DNA of 22,340 nucleotides from Verrucomicrobiota bacterium (GTDB lineage Bacteria > Verrucomicrobiota > Verrucomicrobiae > Chthoniobacterales > UBA10450), in the NCBI GenBank assembly GCA_005887855.1, contig VBQB01000113.1:1-22340 (forward strand), given 5' to 3'. Shown here piece after piece: positions 13,910 to 22,340 of this stretch; position 1 is the first letter of the stretch; the number at the start of each line of letters is the position of its first letter. The notes under the pieces were generated by a model. That model searched no databases. It was not told the origin of the DNA and saw only the letters and a program-made list of their open reading frames with translations. A program made the translations under genes and the position numbers.

Positions 13910-14668
13910 CTACGGTGCCCAGTCGGGAATTCGCTGATCTTGTGGGATATCGAGTTTGTTTTCGAGAAACTTCAGCCGCGTGATCAAAGTCGGCAGCCGT
14001 TCTTTTTTACCCTCGTTATAAAGCTGGTGCAGGCGCTCGTACGCTTCGCGCTCGCGTCCTTCGCAGTAGGAAAGCTCGTAGGTGGAAAAGCGCTTGTTAT
14101 AGCTGGGGGCCCCGGGCAAGGCCGCCGCCTTGGCGAAAAATTCGGACGCGTGTTCGTGGTCTTTATACTTCTCCTTGTAAAGGCGCGCGAGCGCTTCGTA
14201 GAGCTGCGGGCGATCGGGATTATTTTTTACTCCGCGCTCAAGAAAATCTTTGCCAAGCGCGAAATATTCCCGCTGCGCCTTGATCCGCAGAGCGAGACGC
14301 GGTTGGGTTCGATCGTTCATTGCAGCCACGCTCGCATTCCAGGCCATGTGCCATGCCGCCATGTCCCAAAATAAAATTGCGCGCGGCTGTAGTGTGGTGA
14401 CGTGCCGAAACAACAACAGTACGCGGCCCCACTCTGTCCGCTCCCATGCGACATGCGCTTGAATGAAAAGCATATCGGCGACGATCGACCGGAATCCGCT
14501 CAGGGCGGCGATGAAACCGAGCTGGCCAAGTTTCTCTCGAAGATCCAGATTAAATTCGACGCTGCGAAAATGTTCCTGTCGATGTTGCGCAAAGATAGCG
14601 CGCTCCGCGGGCAGTTTGATTGCGCCGAAAACGAAGAGAATAATGACAACGGAAATGAAACGGATCAT
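13910..14668 (-). CDS. Membrane-anchored TPR-like protein of unknown function
   Basis: The 252-residue product starts with a hydrophobic segment (ISVVIILFVFGAIKLPA, residues 4-20) that acts as a signal anchor or signal peptide. The rest is helical with TPR-like pairs: FLERGVKNNPDRPQLYEALARLYKEKYKDHEHASEFFAKAAALPGAP, then a second unit ending in EAYERLHQLYNEGKKERLPTLITRL. The N-terminal part has a conserved-looking AALSGFRSIVADMLFIQAHVAWERTEW. Start ATG at 14668-14666 has AAGGA about 5 bases upstream on the coding strand. It follows the ABC permease in the same direction after a 107-base gap with mini-hairpins, so it may work with that exporter; this is inference. I do not recognise a named family. 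Confidence 0.75.
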   Translation of the reverse strand: MIRFISVVIILFVFGAIKLPAERAIFAQHRQEHFRSVEFNLDLREKLGQLGFIAALSGFRSIVADMLFIQAHVAWERTEWGRVLLLFRHVTTLQPRAILFWDMAAWHMAWNASVAAMNDRTQPRLALRIKAQREYFALGKDFLERGVKNNPDRPQLYEALARLYKEKYKDHEHASEFFAKAAALPGAPSYNKRFSTYELSYCEGREREAYERLHQLYNEGKKERLPTLITRLKFLENKLDIPQDQRIPDWAP

Positions 14669-14706
14669 AATTCCTTACCATAAAATACGAACGCAGCCAG
14701 CCTTCC

Positions 14707-14734
14707 GTCGCCGCAGCGACCTGCGGCTCGGCAG
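14707..14734. repeat. Mini-hairpins between permease and TPR-like gene
   Basis: The gap 14669-14775 contains adjacent palindromes GTCGC-CGCA-GCGAC (14707-14720) and CTGC-GGCTCG-GCAG (14721-14734), followed by a GC-rich stretch with GCGCCGGGGGC (14748-14758). No ORF is supported. The style matches the modules at 8389-8515 and 2863-2912. Confidence 0.5.
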
Positions 14735-14775
14735 GCCAACATTGGTAGCGCCGGGGGCTAAGAAGGCAAGACGCG

Positions 14776-15678
14776 TCATAGTTCTTTCCCGTAGAACACG
14801 AAGGTGGCCAATAGAGTGTAAATCGTCGTATAGAAAATTCCGAGCACCGCGGTTTTAGCGAAAAGTCCGAGCGAAATCGCCGCGCCGGCGACGATATCAT
14901 CGACCAGATTAAACGCCTGCAAGTCGGGAAAGATCAGCGCAACCACAGCCAGGAATGTGTGCGTAATCCAGCCGCTGCTGTGCCCCTGGAGCCAATACTC
15001 GCGCGCGGTCGCTTGCAAGTGCCCGATAAAGTAAATGAAAGCCATGACGACAATGGTGAAGATGTTTGTTGTCGCGAACGTTGAAACAAAAAGCGTCAGT
15101 GCCGCGAGCAAACAGGCTTTCAGGTAAACGATGAGGATGCCGGGGAAAATATCGACGTTGAGGGCCGAAGAGCGCAGCACGCGCAGAGCATCGTCGATTT
15201 GTTCGCGCGGCGCGTTAGACATTTGGCGCAGGGTTTCATGCAGCACGGTTTGTTCGCGCGTGTAGAGCACGGCGAGAAATACCGCGCTCATTATCAGGGT
15301 GCTGATCGCGAGCAGTAAAAGCACGCCGGCAATTTTTCCGAGTAGATATTCGAAACGCGGCACCGGCTTGGCAAGAATGGTGTAAACGGTGCGATCCTCT
15401 ATGTCTTGCGGGATGAGCCGCGCCGTGGCTACGATCGCGAGCAAGGAAGTGAAGATCGACATCGCGCCAAGCGAGACATCTTTCAGGATCTGGAATTCCT
15501 GTTGAAAAGTGAGCTGTGCCATGAAGATGGAACTCCCTATTAACAGCAAGGCGAAGATCAGCAGAAAATAAAAAACTTTCAGGCGCGTCAACTCAGTAAG
15601 CGTGTTGGTGGTAATTGCCAGGACCCGTGAGAAAGAAAAAGCGCGATATTGCGCCACCGCGGCGGTTTCGCTGCTCAT
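14776..15678 (-). CDS. ABC-2 type transporter permease
   Basis: The 300-residue polytopic membrane protein of the ABC-2 export family pairs with the ATPase just upstream. Visible membrane segments include VFYFLLIFALLLIGSSIFMAQL, LGAMSIFTSLLAIVATARLI, LLGKIAGVLLLLAISTLIMSAVFLAVLY, FPGILIVYLKACLLAALTLFVSTFA, IFTIVVMAFIYFIGHLQ and the last pair with LGIFYTTIYTLLATFVFY. The sequence IPQDIEDRTVYTILAKPVPRFEYLLGK is typical of ABC-2 permeases of the NosY/GldF type (cytoplasmic loop contacting the ATPase). The ATG at 15678-15676 overlaps the ATPase stop as ATGA, so the two are translationally coupled. The exported substrate cannot be told from sequence. Confidence 0.9.
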   Translation of the reverse strand: MSSETAAVAQYRAFSFSRVLAITTNTLTELTRLKVFYFLLIFALLLIGSSIFMAQLTFQQEFQILKDVSLGAMSIFTSLLAIVATARLIPQDIEDRTVYTILAKPVPRFEYLLGKIAGVLLLLAISTLIMSAVFLAVLYTREQTVLHETLRQMSNAPREQIDDALRVLRSSALNVDIFPGILIVYLKACLLAALTLFVSTFATTNIFTIVVMAFIYFIGHLQATAREYWLQGHSSGWITHTFLAVVALIFPDLQAFNLVDDIVAGAAISLGLFAKTAVLGIFYTTIYTLLATFVFYGKEL

Positions 15679-16529
15679 GACTTGGGACGCTCCGTGGTCG
15701 CGTCGAGAAACAACCTCTCAAGCGTTGTGGTCGATTTTCGGCGCTCGATCAATTTCGCGTTTGATCGATTAATCAATGATTCAATCTCCTCAACGAGTTG
15801 AGGAGACGCATCCGCGAGGATAAGCTCGGTTTGATTTTCGATCGCGATCAACTCCTGGAGCCGCCCTTCGCGCACGAGCACACCGTCCGCGAGAATGCCA
15901 ACGCGGTCGCACATTTCCTGTGCTTGCGCCAGCAAATGCGAGGAAAGCAGCACCGTAATTCCACGTCGCTTGAGGTCGATAATCAAATCGCGAATCTCCC
16001 GCGAACCGGCCGGATCGACGCCTGCAGTCGGTTCGTCGAGCACGACCAGTTTCGGCTCATTAATCAACGCTTGCGCGAGCCCGATGCGCTGCAACATGCC
16101 TTTTGAATATGTACCAAGCCGCCGCTTACGCGCCTTTGCCAACCCGACAAGATCAAGCAACTCGGATATTCGATTTCTTAATCGATTGCCGCCGAGCCCA
16201 CAGAGCCGGCCAAAGAAGCGCAGCGTTTCTTCACCGGTGAGATATTTGTAGAAATATGGGTTCTCCGGCAAAAAGCCGACCGCTTCGCGACTCTTAACCA
16301 GACTACTGTTACGTCCGAAAATTTCCGTGTGGCCGCGGGTGGGCGAAACGAGACCGAGAATAATTTTCAGCGTTGTGCTTTTACCGGAGCCATTTGGCCC
16401 AAGCAGACCGTAAACTTCGCCGGGCTCGATGCGCAGATCGAGATCCCGCACCGCAACGACTGATTGCCGATGGAACGGAACCGGGAAAATTTTTGTCAGC
16501 CCTCGAACAGCGACCGCCGGATCAGCCAT
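15675..16529 (-). CDS. ABC transporter ATP-binding protein
   Basis: This cytoplasmic ATPase powers the ABC-2 permease encoded next. With the ATG at 16529 (MADPAVAVRGLTKIFPV) it has 284 residues. Walker A GPNGSGKST (44-52), signature YSKGMLQRIGLAQAL, Walker B LVVLDEPTAGVDP and the switch LLSSHLLAQ are all intact. A C-terminal extension (about 215-284) after the core is typical of ABC-2 exporters. The frame is open further upstream into the acylphosphatase gene, but that extension is antisense-like shadow sequence; the start used here overlaps the acyP stop by 8 bases. Order acyP-ATPase-permease implies a single transcript. Confidence 0.93.
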   Translation of the reverse strand: MADPAVAVRGLTKIFPVPFHRQSVVAVRDLDLRIEPGEVYGLLGPNGSGKSTTLKIILGLVSPTRGHTEIFGRNSSLVKSREAVGFLPENPYFYKYLTGEETLRFFGRLCGLGGNRLRNRISELLDLVGLAKARKRRLGTYSKGMLQRIGLAQALINEPKLVVLDEPTAGVDPAGSREIRDLIIDLKRRGITVLLSSHLLAQAQEMCDRVGILADGVLVREGRLQELIAIENQTELILADASPQLVEEIESLINRSNAKLIERRKSTTTLERLFLDATTERPKS

Positions 16530-16797
16530 GGCGAATTTCAAAACCGCGCGCGGTGACGGGTTTTTCCAATCTGTTTTCGGTTTGCTTGCGAATATGCGCG
16601 CGAAGTTCACTCTGCGCGACGGCGTCGAGAAAGGCGCGCACTTCATTGTCCTCTCCGTTAGCCTGAAGCTCGACGCGGCCATCGGAGAGGTTGCGCACCC
16701 AGCCAGTGATATCGAAGCCGTTCGCTATGTGCCGAATCGACCAGCGAAAGCCGACACCCTGAACGTTGCCTTCGTAAAATACCTGGAGCGAGTTCAT
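16522..16797 (-). CDS. acyP: Acylphosphatase
   Basis: This small cytoplasmic enzyme (91 residues, usual 90-100) hydrolyses acyl phosphates such as carbamoyl phosphate or 1,3-bisphosphoglycerate. It has the family signature GNVQGVGFRW with catalytic R18, and GWVRNLSDGRVE with N36 (18 residues apart, as in the family). Start ATG at 16797-16795 gives MNSLQVFYEGNV. It overlaps the ABC ATPase gene downstream by 8 bases and probably heads that operon; the 92-base gap upstream (16798-16889) has no gene and no promoter I can assign with confidence. Confidence 0.93.
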   Translation of the reverse strand: MNSLQVFYEGNVQGVGFRWSIRHIANGFDITGWVRNLSDGRVELQANGEDNEVRAFLDAVAQSELRAHIRKQTENRLEKPVTARGFEIRHG

Positions 16798-16889
16798 GCA
16801 GTAGGACCGGGTCTGATCCTAAGAAAGGGGCGACCGGGTTAAAGTCTAGCTGCCGAGAGCCGGGTGAAGTCGAATCATTGACGATTGTT

Positions 16890-17324
16890 TCACTTGTAAG
16901 AATAAACGAGACAGAAGCTGCCCTCCTGGCCTTCGACCAGATCGACTGCAACAAAGTACTGGCCGCTATTCGTTGGCGAAAAGCCGGCCGCGGCTTTTTC
17001 TCCGGCATCGTACGGTTCAGTTGTGACTTGCTTCCCACTCTCGTCATAAACGCTCACTGCAATTTTCTTCGCCTGTTCGGTCGCGCCGACGGAGAACCAA
17101 TACTGATTTCCGGCGTACAGGTTCACCGCGATGAGGGCGGGCTCGTGTGGTTTAATGGTTCCACACCAATGACCGTCGCGCATTTTGAACCCATCGTTCG
17201 TAAATGCGCCCGCGACATCAAGCGCGGCTTTTCGTGCGTTGACTTCGGTGTCCGTGTCTCCGCGCGCAGGGACGCTGGCGGCAAGCACAAAGATTGACAA
17301 GAAAGTCGACAAACGGCGTCTCAT
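16890..17324 (-). CDS. Secreted protein, possible PPC-like beta domain
   Basis: The 144-residue product has a signal peptide (RRRLSTFLSIFVLAASVPARG, cleavage near residue 22) and a mature part rich in beta-type sequence: HEPALIAVNLYAGNQYWFSVGATEQAKKIAVSVYDESGKQV and a final GQYFVAVDLVEGQEGSFCLVYSYK. That pattern (a lipid/sugar-free beta sandwich with NxYAGxxYWFSVGA and YFVAV) resembles bacterial pre-peptidase C-terminal-like domains; I rate this as a resemblance only. Two cysteines (WCGT and SFCL) may form a disulfide. The ATG overlaps the stop of the upstream gene as ATGA, so the two secreted proteins are made together. Confidence 0.78.
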   Translation of the reverse strand: MRRRLSTFLSIFVLAASVPARGDTDTEVNARKAALDVAGAFTNDGFKMRDGHWCGTIKPHEPALIAVNLYAGNQYWFSVGATEQAKKIAVSVYDESGKQVTTEPYDAGEKAAAGFSPTNSGQYFVAVDLVEGQEGSFCLVYSYK

Positions 17325-18130
17325 TTGGCGATAGCCTTGTTCTGTATCTCTTCCATCACTTTTCCAACCGCTTGGTTGACTTTCCGCACGTCATCGACAC
17401 TGGGGGCTTTGCCTGCCGGAAAAGAAACGAGCTTCTTGATACCAGTGAGCTGTTCACTCACATCCTTCACGAGAGGCTCGCCGCGAAGTTCGGGTGAGAT
17501 TTCTCCGATTTTCGATTGTATGAAACTGATAAGCGCCGGCTGTCGCAGGACCTTTGCGCTTCGCTCGTCATAGTTTTGCATGATCGCTCCGCTGACCACT
17601 TGCGTGCCGCGAATCCAACCGCCGAGACTCACGAGAATCACCAAGTCTTGGTCGCTGTGCGATTGCATTGACGATTTTACCTCGTTTTGCGTCGCTTCCA
17701 GTTCCTCCTGTAACGTGTCCCATTCGTCATTCTCGGCAAATTCGTTGATGCTGTTGCCGCGGCTGAGCAGGTTCTCACTTACTCCGAGTGCTTTTGCGAG
17801 TTTGATGATGTCTGAACCAATGTTCTTGACCTGCTGACTGTCTTTCGCTTCGACGGCAATGAAGCCGTCCGCGATCAATCCACCGAGATTGAGTGCGATT
17901 TGGGCGCGGTTTCGGTAGGTCATCGGCATCGGACCGCGGTATTGGCCCGCCCAATTTGGTTTGCCGGGCTTGAGTGCCGCGAAAAGTTCACCCGGCGTTG
18001 GAATGCTGATCGACTCGCTCTTAATTGCTTTTGCAAGCTGATCTGCCGGGAGATGCCCCGTCTCCGCGCCGACGACGGCAAAAACAGTTCCAATTAAGCC
18101 AATCGCGCTCAATCTCGCCAAACGAATCAT
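17321..18130 (-). CDS. Conserved secreted protein of unknown function
   Basis: The 269-residue product begins with a signal peptide (LSAIGLIGTVFAVVGAETG) and is otherwise soluble and mostly helical. Recognisable segments are SISIPTPGELFAALKPGKPNWAGQYRG, YRNRAQIALNLGGLIADGFIAVEAKD, LVILVSLGGWIRGTQVVSGAIMQNYDE and a C-terminal helix KVNQAVGKVMEEIQNKAIAK. I do not recognise a named family. It is coupled by a 4-base ATGA overlap to the smaller secreted protein downstream, which suggests a joint periplasmic or extracellular role. Upstream (18131-18202) is a short gap, then the VOC remnant. Confidence 0.8.
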   Translation of the reverse strand: MIRLARLSAIGLIGTVFAVVGAETGHLPADQLAKAIKSESISIPTPGELFAALKPGKPNWAGQYRGPMPMTYRNRAQIALNLGGLIADGFIAVEAKDSQQVKNIGSDIIKLAKALGVSENLLSRGNSINEFAENDEWDTLQEELEATQNEVKSSMQSHSDQDLVILVSLGGWIRGTQVVSGAIMQNYDERSAKVLRQPALISFIQSKIGEISPELRGEPLVKDVSEQLTGIKKLVSFPAGKAPSVDDVRKVNQAVGKVMEEIQNKAIAK

Positions 18131-18202
18131 CGGTCAGATTATCCGCACCTCGGCAAGATTGCTAGTAGGAATGTCGGCGTAAGACAGAGCGGCTTCACTT
18201 GA

Positions 18203-18406
18203 CTACTTTGCTTCCTTATCTTCCTCCCACACCCCGTGAACGTTTTCATCGGAATCCGCGAAGAAAGCGAGCCAGCCCATCGTGGCAACAGGTCACTTCG
18301 GGACAACAATGTTCCCTCCCGCTTTCTCAATTGCTTTCATGGAAGAGGCAATATTATCCACCATCTTGTCGGAGGGAATTTCAAAGTGTGTTACTCTGTT
18401 ATTCAT
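18203..18406 (-). pseudogene. VOC/glyoxalase-family remnant, internal deletion plus stop
   Basis: From the ATG at 18406 the frame reads MNNRVTHFEIPSDK, the standard start of many VOC proteins, and then jumps directly to VDNIASSMKAIEKAGGNIVVPK, which belongs near the end of the domain. A TGA at 18295-18293 interrupts in frame, followed by PVATMGWLAFFADSDENVHGVWEED and a TAG at 18205-18203. An intact relative is about 120-130 residues, so roughly 60 codons of the middle are gone, and the TGA can come from an arginine CGA. All other sequence stays in one frame. This matches a dead gene in the gap between two functional blocks. Confidence 0.8.
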
Positions 18407-18515
18407 GGGACTTTTTTTCGATTATTATTTGGGCTTTCAGGATTTAGCCTGCCGGCGGCACGGAGGTGCAGCAGAGTTAATATCTATCTACAACCCTGAA
18501 CCGCACTATTCGTAA

Positions 18516-19799
<1,284 letters not shown>

Positions 19800-20165
19800 G
19801 TGGATCACACTTACGCCGATTTCCGCGCGCGTCGCGAAGCCACAGTTTGGCAGCGACTCAATCGAATTCTTCGCGTCTTGCTCGTCCTCGCAATCTGGCT
19901 GGTGATCATGAGTTTGTTCGTTCCGCCCTACAAAAAACTCGTGCAGAGCCGTGCCGAGATCGACAACCTGCAAGTACAGGTAAACGAGCAACAGAGATTG
20001 CTCGCGCATCAAACTCGCGAGATCAATTTGCTTAAGACCGACGCAGTTTATCTGGAAACGATCGCGCGCGATCGTCTCGATCTCATGAAAGAAGGCGAAA
20101 CGGTCTTTCGGCTTGAGCCGGCGCGCCCCGCCAAACCGAACGCCATCAAATCCGCACGCAGGTAA
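19800..20165 (+). CDS. FtsB/DivIC-like septum formation initiator
   Basis: The 121-residue product has a short cytoplasmic N-terminus, one membrane helix (about residues 24-41, ILRVLLVLAIWLVIMSLFV), a coiled coil (about 46-80, SRAEIDNLQVQVNEQQRLLAHQ) and the family motif ETIARDRLDLMKEGETVFRL, normally read as ARexlgLvkpGExv in FtsB/DivIC. These proteins bridge FtsL and FtsQ in the divisome. The start is a GTG immediately after the enolase TAA, so translation is likely coupled to eno, the same arrangement as eno-ftsB in many bacteria. A basic Pro/Lys/Arg tail ends the protein. Confidence 0.85.
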   Translation: MDHTYADFRARREATVWQRLNRILRVLLVLAIWLVIMSLFVPPYKKLVQSRAEIDNLQVQVNEQQRLLAHQTREINLLKTDAVYLETIARDRLDLMKEGETVFRLEPARPAKPNAIKSARR

Positions 20166-20264
20166 TTTCGATACCTTGAGGTGCGACGGCAGACGACGAT
20201 CTCATGCCGCAGCTCATGAACGCGCGCGCTTTGCACATCGCGAAGGGTTCAATTATCTTTTCGT

Positions 20265-21387
20265 ATGGCTACTGAGCTTCTGGCAATAGATGGTGAAGAT
20301 TTGAAATCGCGTGTCCGCAAGCTGCGGAGGTTTCTTTGACGTCGAAAAGCTCCAGAAAAATCTAGTCGCAATCGAAGCACGCATGGCTGCGTCCGATTTC
20401 TGGTCGAATCGCGAGCGCGCCCAGGCCGACGTCGAGGAAGTCTCTCGCTTACGTTCGCTCGTTAATCCATTTCAAGAGCTGGAACGCGAAATCGAGGATT
20501 TTGATGCATTGCAGCAGCTAGCCACGGAAGAAACCGATCCAACTGCACGCGCCCACGCAGAGAAAGAAGTCGCGAACGAACACGCCCGCTTAATTCATAA
20601 GCTGGAGGAATTCGAGCTGCGCCAATTTCTCTCCGGAGAAAATGATCGCGCCAACGCATTTCTCACCATTCACTCCGGCGCGGGCGGCACCGAGTCGTGC
20701 GATTGGGCTGACCTGTTGTTGCGGATGTATCAGCGCTGGATCGAGCGAAGTGGTTTCAAATCGCAGACCGTGGACATTCAACAAGGCGAAGAAGTTGGTA
20801 TAAAATCTGTGACGATGCTCGTGAGCGGCGAGTATGCTTACGGACATCTTCAGACCGAGCGTGGCGTGCATCGGCTGGTTCGCATTTCACCGTTCGATGC
20901 GAACAAGCGCCGCCATACTTCCTTCGCGAGCGTCGATGTCGTTCCGGAGATCCCCGATTCCGCGCCAATTGAAATCAACCCGGCCGATCTGGAGATCGAC
21001 ACCTTTCGCAGCGGTGGCAAAGGGGGACAAAACGTCAACAAGGTGGAAACCGCCGTGCGCATCCTTCACAAGCCGAGCGGCATTGTCGTCGCCTGCCAGG
21101 CCGAGCGCAGCCAGGGGCGTAATCGCGAGCTCGCGTTAAAAATGTTGAAAGCGAAGCTCTACGAAATTGAGCAAGACAAAAAACGCGCCGAGATCGATCG
21201 GCAATATGGAGAAAAAGGCGACATTGCTTGGGGCAGCCAAATTCGCTCCTATGTATTCCAACCGTACCAGATGGTGAAAGATCATCGTACTGGCGCGGAA
21301 ACCAGCAACGTGCAGGATGTCATGGACGGCAACATCGACAGGTTCGTCCAGGCGAAATTGCGTGGGGAGAAAGCCGACAGGGAGTAG
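20265..21387 (+). CDS. prfB: Peptide chain release factor 2 (programmed frameshift)
   Basis: RF2 releases proteins at UGA and UAA codons. The gene is two pieces: a 24-codon zero frame from the ATG at 20265 ([20 protein letters not shown]...) ending in CTT TGA at 20334-20339, and the +1 frame from 20338 (DVEKLQKNL...) to the TAG at 21387, giving about 373 residues after a +1 shift that skips T20337. The product has RF2's SPF tripeptide in [15 protein letters not shown], and the GGQ hydrolysis motif in [15 protein letters not shown]. It follows the ftsB-like gene after 99 bases. A non-shifted reading would give only 24 residues. The start has no good Shine-Dalgarno (GAAGGG is about 16 bases upstream). 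Confidence 0.95.
20326..20340 (+). promoter_or_regulatory. prfB programmed +1 frameshift site
   Basis: GGAGG at 20326-20330 lies three bases before the slippery CTT TGA C at 20334-20340. The spacing and the CTT-TGA-C heptamer match the classic RF2 autoregulatory site, in which low RF2 slows termination at UGA and the internal Shine-Dalgarno pushes the ribosome one base forward. Confidence 0.95.
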
Positions 21388-21437
21388 CGCGAGCCTCTGG
21401 CTTGCGAACGAGCCAACGGCAAGCGGGGACGCTTTCG
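21388..21437. repeat. Hairpin element in the convergent prfB/sprT gap
   Basis: The 50 bases between the prfB and SprT stop codons contain CGCGAGCC-TCT-GGCTTGCG (near-perfect 8-bp stem, about 21389-21407) and outer GTAGCG/CGCTAC arms that extend over the SprT stop. It probably acts as a bidirectional terminator. No clean U tract is seen, so this is inferred from position and structure. Confidence 0.5.
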
Positions 21438-21950
21438 CTACTTCACCAATCGCAATCGAAAACGCGCATCGAACTCTCCACCGTTATGTGCGCGACAACA
21501 CGCCAGGCACGCAACTGCGCGCCGCACTCGGTGTACGCGCGGAAAACTACTTCGACAGTTAGGACAGCGATAGACGAAGCGGCGGCGATAATTTTTCACC
21601 GGGAACGGAAGATTATGACAGCGCTTCTCGTCGCCGATTTCCAAATCGTGGCAAGCCCGCCGCCACTCGACGCTATGCGGCAAAATCCGATGCCGGCCGG
21701 CGCGAAATTGCGCGAGAAGATGCGCCAGCTCGTGCCGAAATGTGCGATCGAGTTCGACCGGATGATGAATAAGCTGCGGATTCAAGGAGATTAATCTCTG
21801 CCGATAATCAGCCCGTCCGGCGCAGGTTTTTAGACGCGAGTTCCACTCCACGCGAATTTCGGTCGCGATTCGATCTGCCCCGTTAGTGCGCAAAAGCGTT
21901 CTCGCTTTTTCCTCCAAAGCGGAGTCGACGCTGCGAAGCAATTGAGACAT
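21438..21950 (-). CDS. SprT-like zinc metalloprotease family protein
   Basis: With the ATG at 21950 (MSQLLRSVDSAL) the product has 170 residues. It shows a zinc-protease core HELAH (73-77) with a third ligand H92 in PHSVEWRRAC, and a C-terminal zinc ribbon with C129, C132, C148, C151 (YRCPNC and ACLACC). This is the layout of SprT/Spartan-type proteins. The frame is open further upstream to 22058, but that part runs through mini-hairpin sequence at 21966-22020 and lacks family similarity, so I exclude it. Its 3' end is convergent with prfB across a hairpin. In bacteria the role of such proteins is not settled; eukaryotic relatives cut DNA-protein crosslinks. Confidence 0.85.
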   Translation of the reverse strand: MSQLLRSVDSALEEKARTLLRTNGADRIATEIRVEWNSRLKTCAGRADYRQRLISLNPQLIHHPVELDRTFRHELAHLLAQFRAGRHRILPHSVEWRRACHDLEIGDEKRCHNLPFPVKNYRRRFVYRCPNCRSSFPRVHRVRRAVACLACCRAHNGGEFDARFRLRLVK

Positions 21951-21965
21951 GGCCGTCTCGGCTGT

Positions 21966-22020
21966 GGGGGCCTCGGGCATCCTGCCCCCGAATTCGCTGG
22001 CTACAGACAGCGTGCCTGTA
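21966..22020. repeat. Mini-hairpin element before sprT-like gene
   Basis: The 94-base gap 21951-22044 holds GGGGGC/GCCCCC (21966-21971 with 21984-21989) and an ACAG..CTGT palindrome around an AGCGT loop (about 22003-22019). Phrases such as GGGCATCCTGCCC and CAGCGTGCCTGTA resemble those in the element at 8389-8515, so it looks like another copy of that class. Confidence 0.6.
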
Positions 22021-22044
22021 TTCCGGAACGCGAATTCGAGTTGC

Positions 22045-22340
22045 CTAAGCAACAGCATAAGCGCTGTTGGATTTTATCAGTCGCTCGATGATCCGCTCGG
22101 TTGCTTTTGCGGCGTCATCGATTTCTGCCGCGCTCGTCTGTTTGCCTAACGAAAAGCGAACGGCTGAGCTTGCTCGCTCCATCGGTAATCCCATTGCGAG
22201 CAAAACATGCGACGCCACTACCGAGCCAACCATGCAAGCTGAACCGCTCGAGGCGCAAACGCCTTCCAAATCGAGCGCCATGAGGAGCGTTTCCGAATCG
22301 AGGCTCGAAAAACTTACATTCAGCGTGTTCGCGAGACGAT
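22045..22340 (-). CDS. Cysteine desulfurase (NifS/IscS type), C-terminal part
   Basis: The open frame runs in from beyond the right edge and ends at the TAG 22047-22045; about 98 residues are visible. It includes RLANTLNVSFSSLDSETLL, then CASSGSACMVGSVVASHVLLAMGL with the active-site cysteine in SGSAC, and AVRFSLGKQTSAAEIDDA, all typical of the C-terminal third of PLP-dependent cysteine desulfurases that supply sulfur for Fe-S clusters and tRNA thiolation. The N-terminus, PLP lysine and exact subgroup (IscS, NifS) are outside the window. Upstream partner genes are not seen. Confidence 0.9.
   Translation of the reverse strand, partial: RLANTLNVSFSSLDSETLLMALDLEGVCASSGSACMVGSVVASHVLLAMGLPMERASSAVRFSLGKQTSAAEIDDAAKATERIIERLIKSNSAYAVA

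Noticed and set aside
18139..18330. 63-codon minus-strand ORF
   Set aside because: It lies in another frame of the VOC remnant and shows no similarity to a family.
9598..18406. UGA recoding (for example UGA read as an amino acid) to explain the in-frame TGAs
   Set aside because: Several intact genes such as nuoD, nuoI, nuoEF and the ABC genes end in TGA, and prfB has the usual UGA-dependent frameshift. Only damaged genes have internal TGAs.
20231..20259. Promoter TTGCAC-17-TATCTT before prfB
   Set aside because: The -10 box would lie only 5 bases before the ATG, and both boxes are weak matches.
21951..22058. Longer N-terminus for the SprT-like protein
   Set aside because: The extension runs through mini-hairpin DNA and gives residues unlike the family.

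Overview
The window reads as a dense, moderately GC-rich bacterial chromosome segment. The best guess is Verrucomicrobiota, Spartobacteria/Chthoniobacterales-like (the soil Udaeobacter/Chthoniobacter type). This is an inference from gene content, a GxxExxY gene, intergenic hairpin modules of a style I associate with that group, and several eroding genes. No rRNA or tRNA is present to settle it.

Left third (1-8322, minus strand): a respiratory complex I operon, read right to left: nuoD, a small BamE-like lipoprotein gene, a nuoE-nuoF fusion, nuoG, nuoH, nuoI, nuoJ, nuoK, then a GxxExxY gene cut by the window edge where nuoL would be expected. nuoA, nuoB and nuoC are not here. From 8571 the plus strand carries fabD.

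Middle (9598-11375): a decay zone with three damaged genes in a row: an NHL-type beta-propeller with one in-frame TGA, a frameshifted membrane-protein remnant, and yqeY with an internal deletion. It ends in a twelve-unit octamer array that touches the ispD start codon. ispD (plus) converges on a minus-strand block: acylphosphatase, ABC ATPase, ABC permease, TPR-like protein, a metallophosphoesterase broken by an internal deletion, and a family 9 glycosyltransferase. Two coupled secreted proteins of unknown function and a VOC/glyoxalase remnant follow on the same strand.

Right part (18516-21387, plus): enolase, an FtsB/DivIC-like septum protein, and prfB with a clear programmed +1 frameshift. 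A SprT-like zinc protein and the 3' end of a cysteine desulfurase close the window on the minus strand.

The most unusual signal is not a gene. At least seven sites carry degenerate tandem arrays with a unit of 6, 7, 8 or 9 bases. Each site has its own unit. Four of them flip orientation midway, so they can fold as long imperfect hairpins. They fill gaps between genes, abut start codons, and in one case encode the linker that fuses NuoE to NuoF. A second class, clusters of tight GC-rich mini-hairpins often with an AGC-type loop, fills most of the other gaps. Five genes are broken, three of them by internal deletions that I estimate at roughly 120-200 bases.
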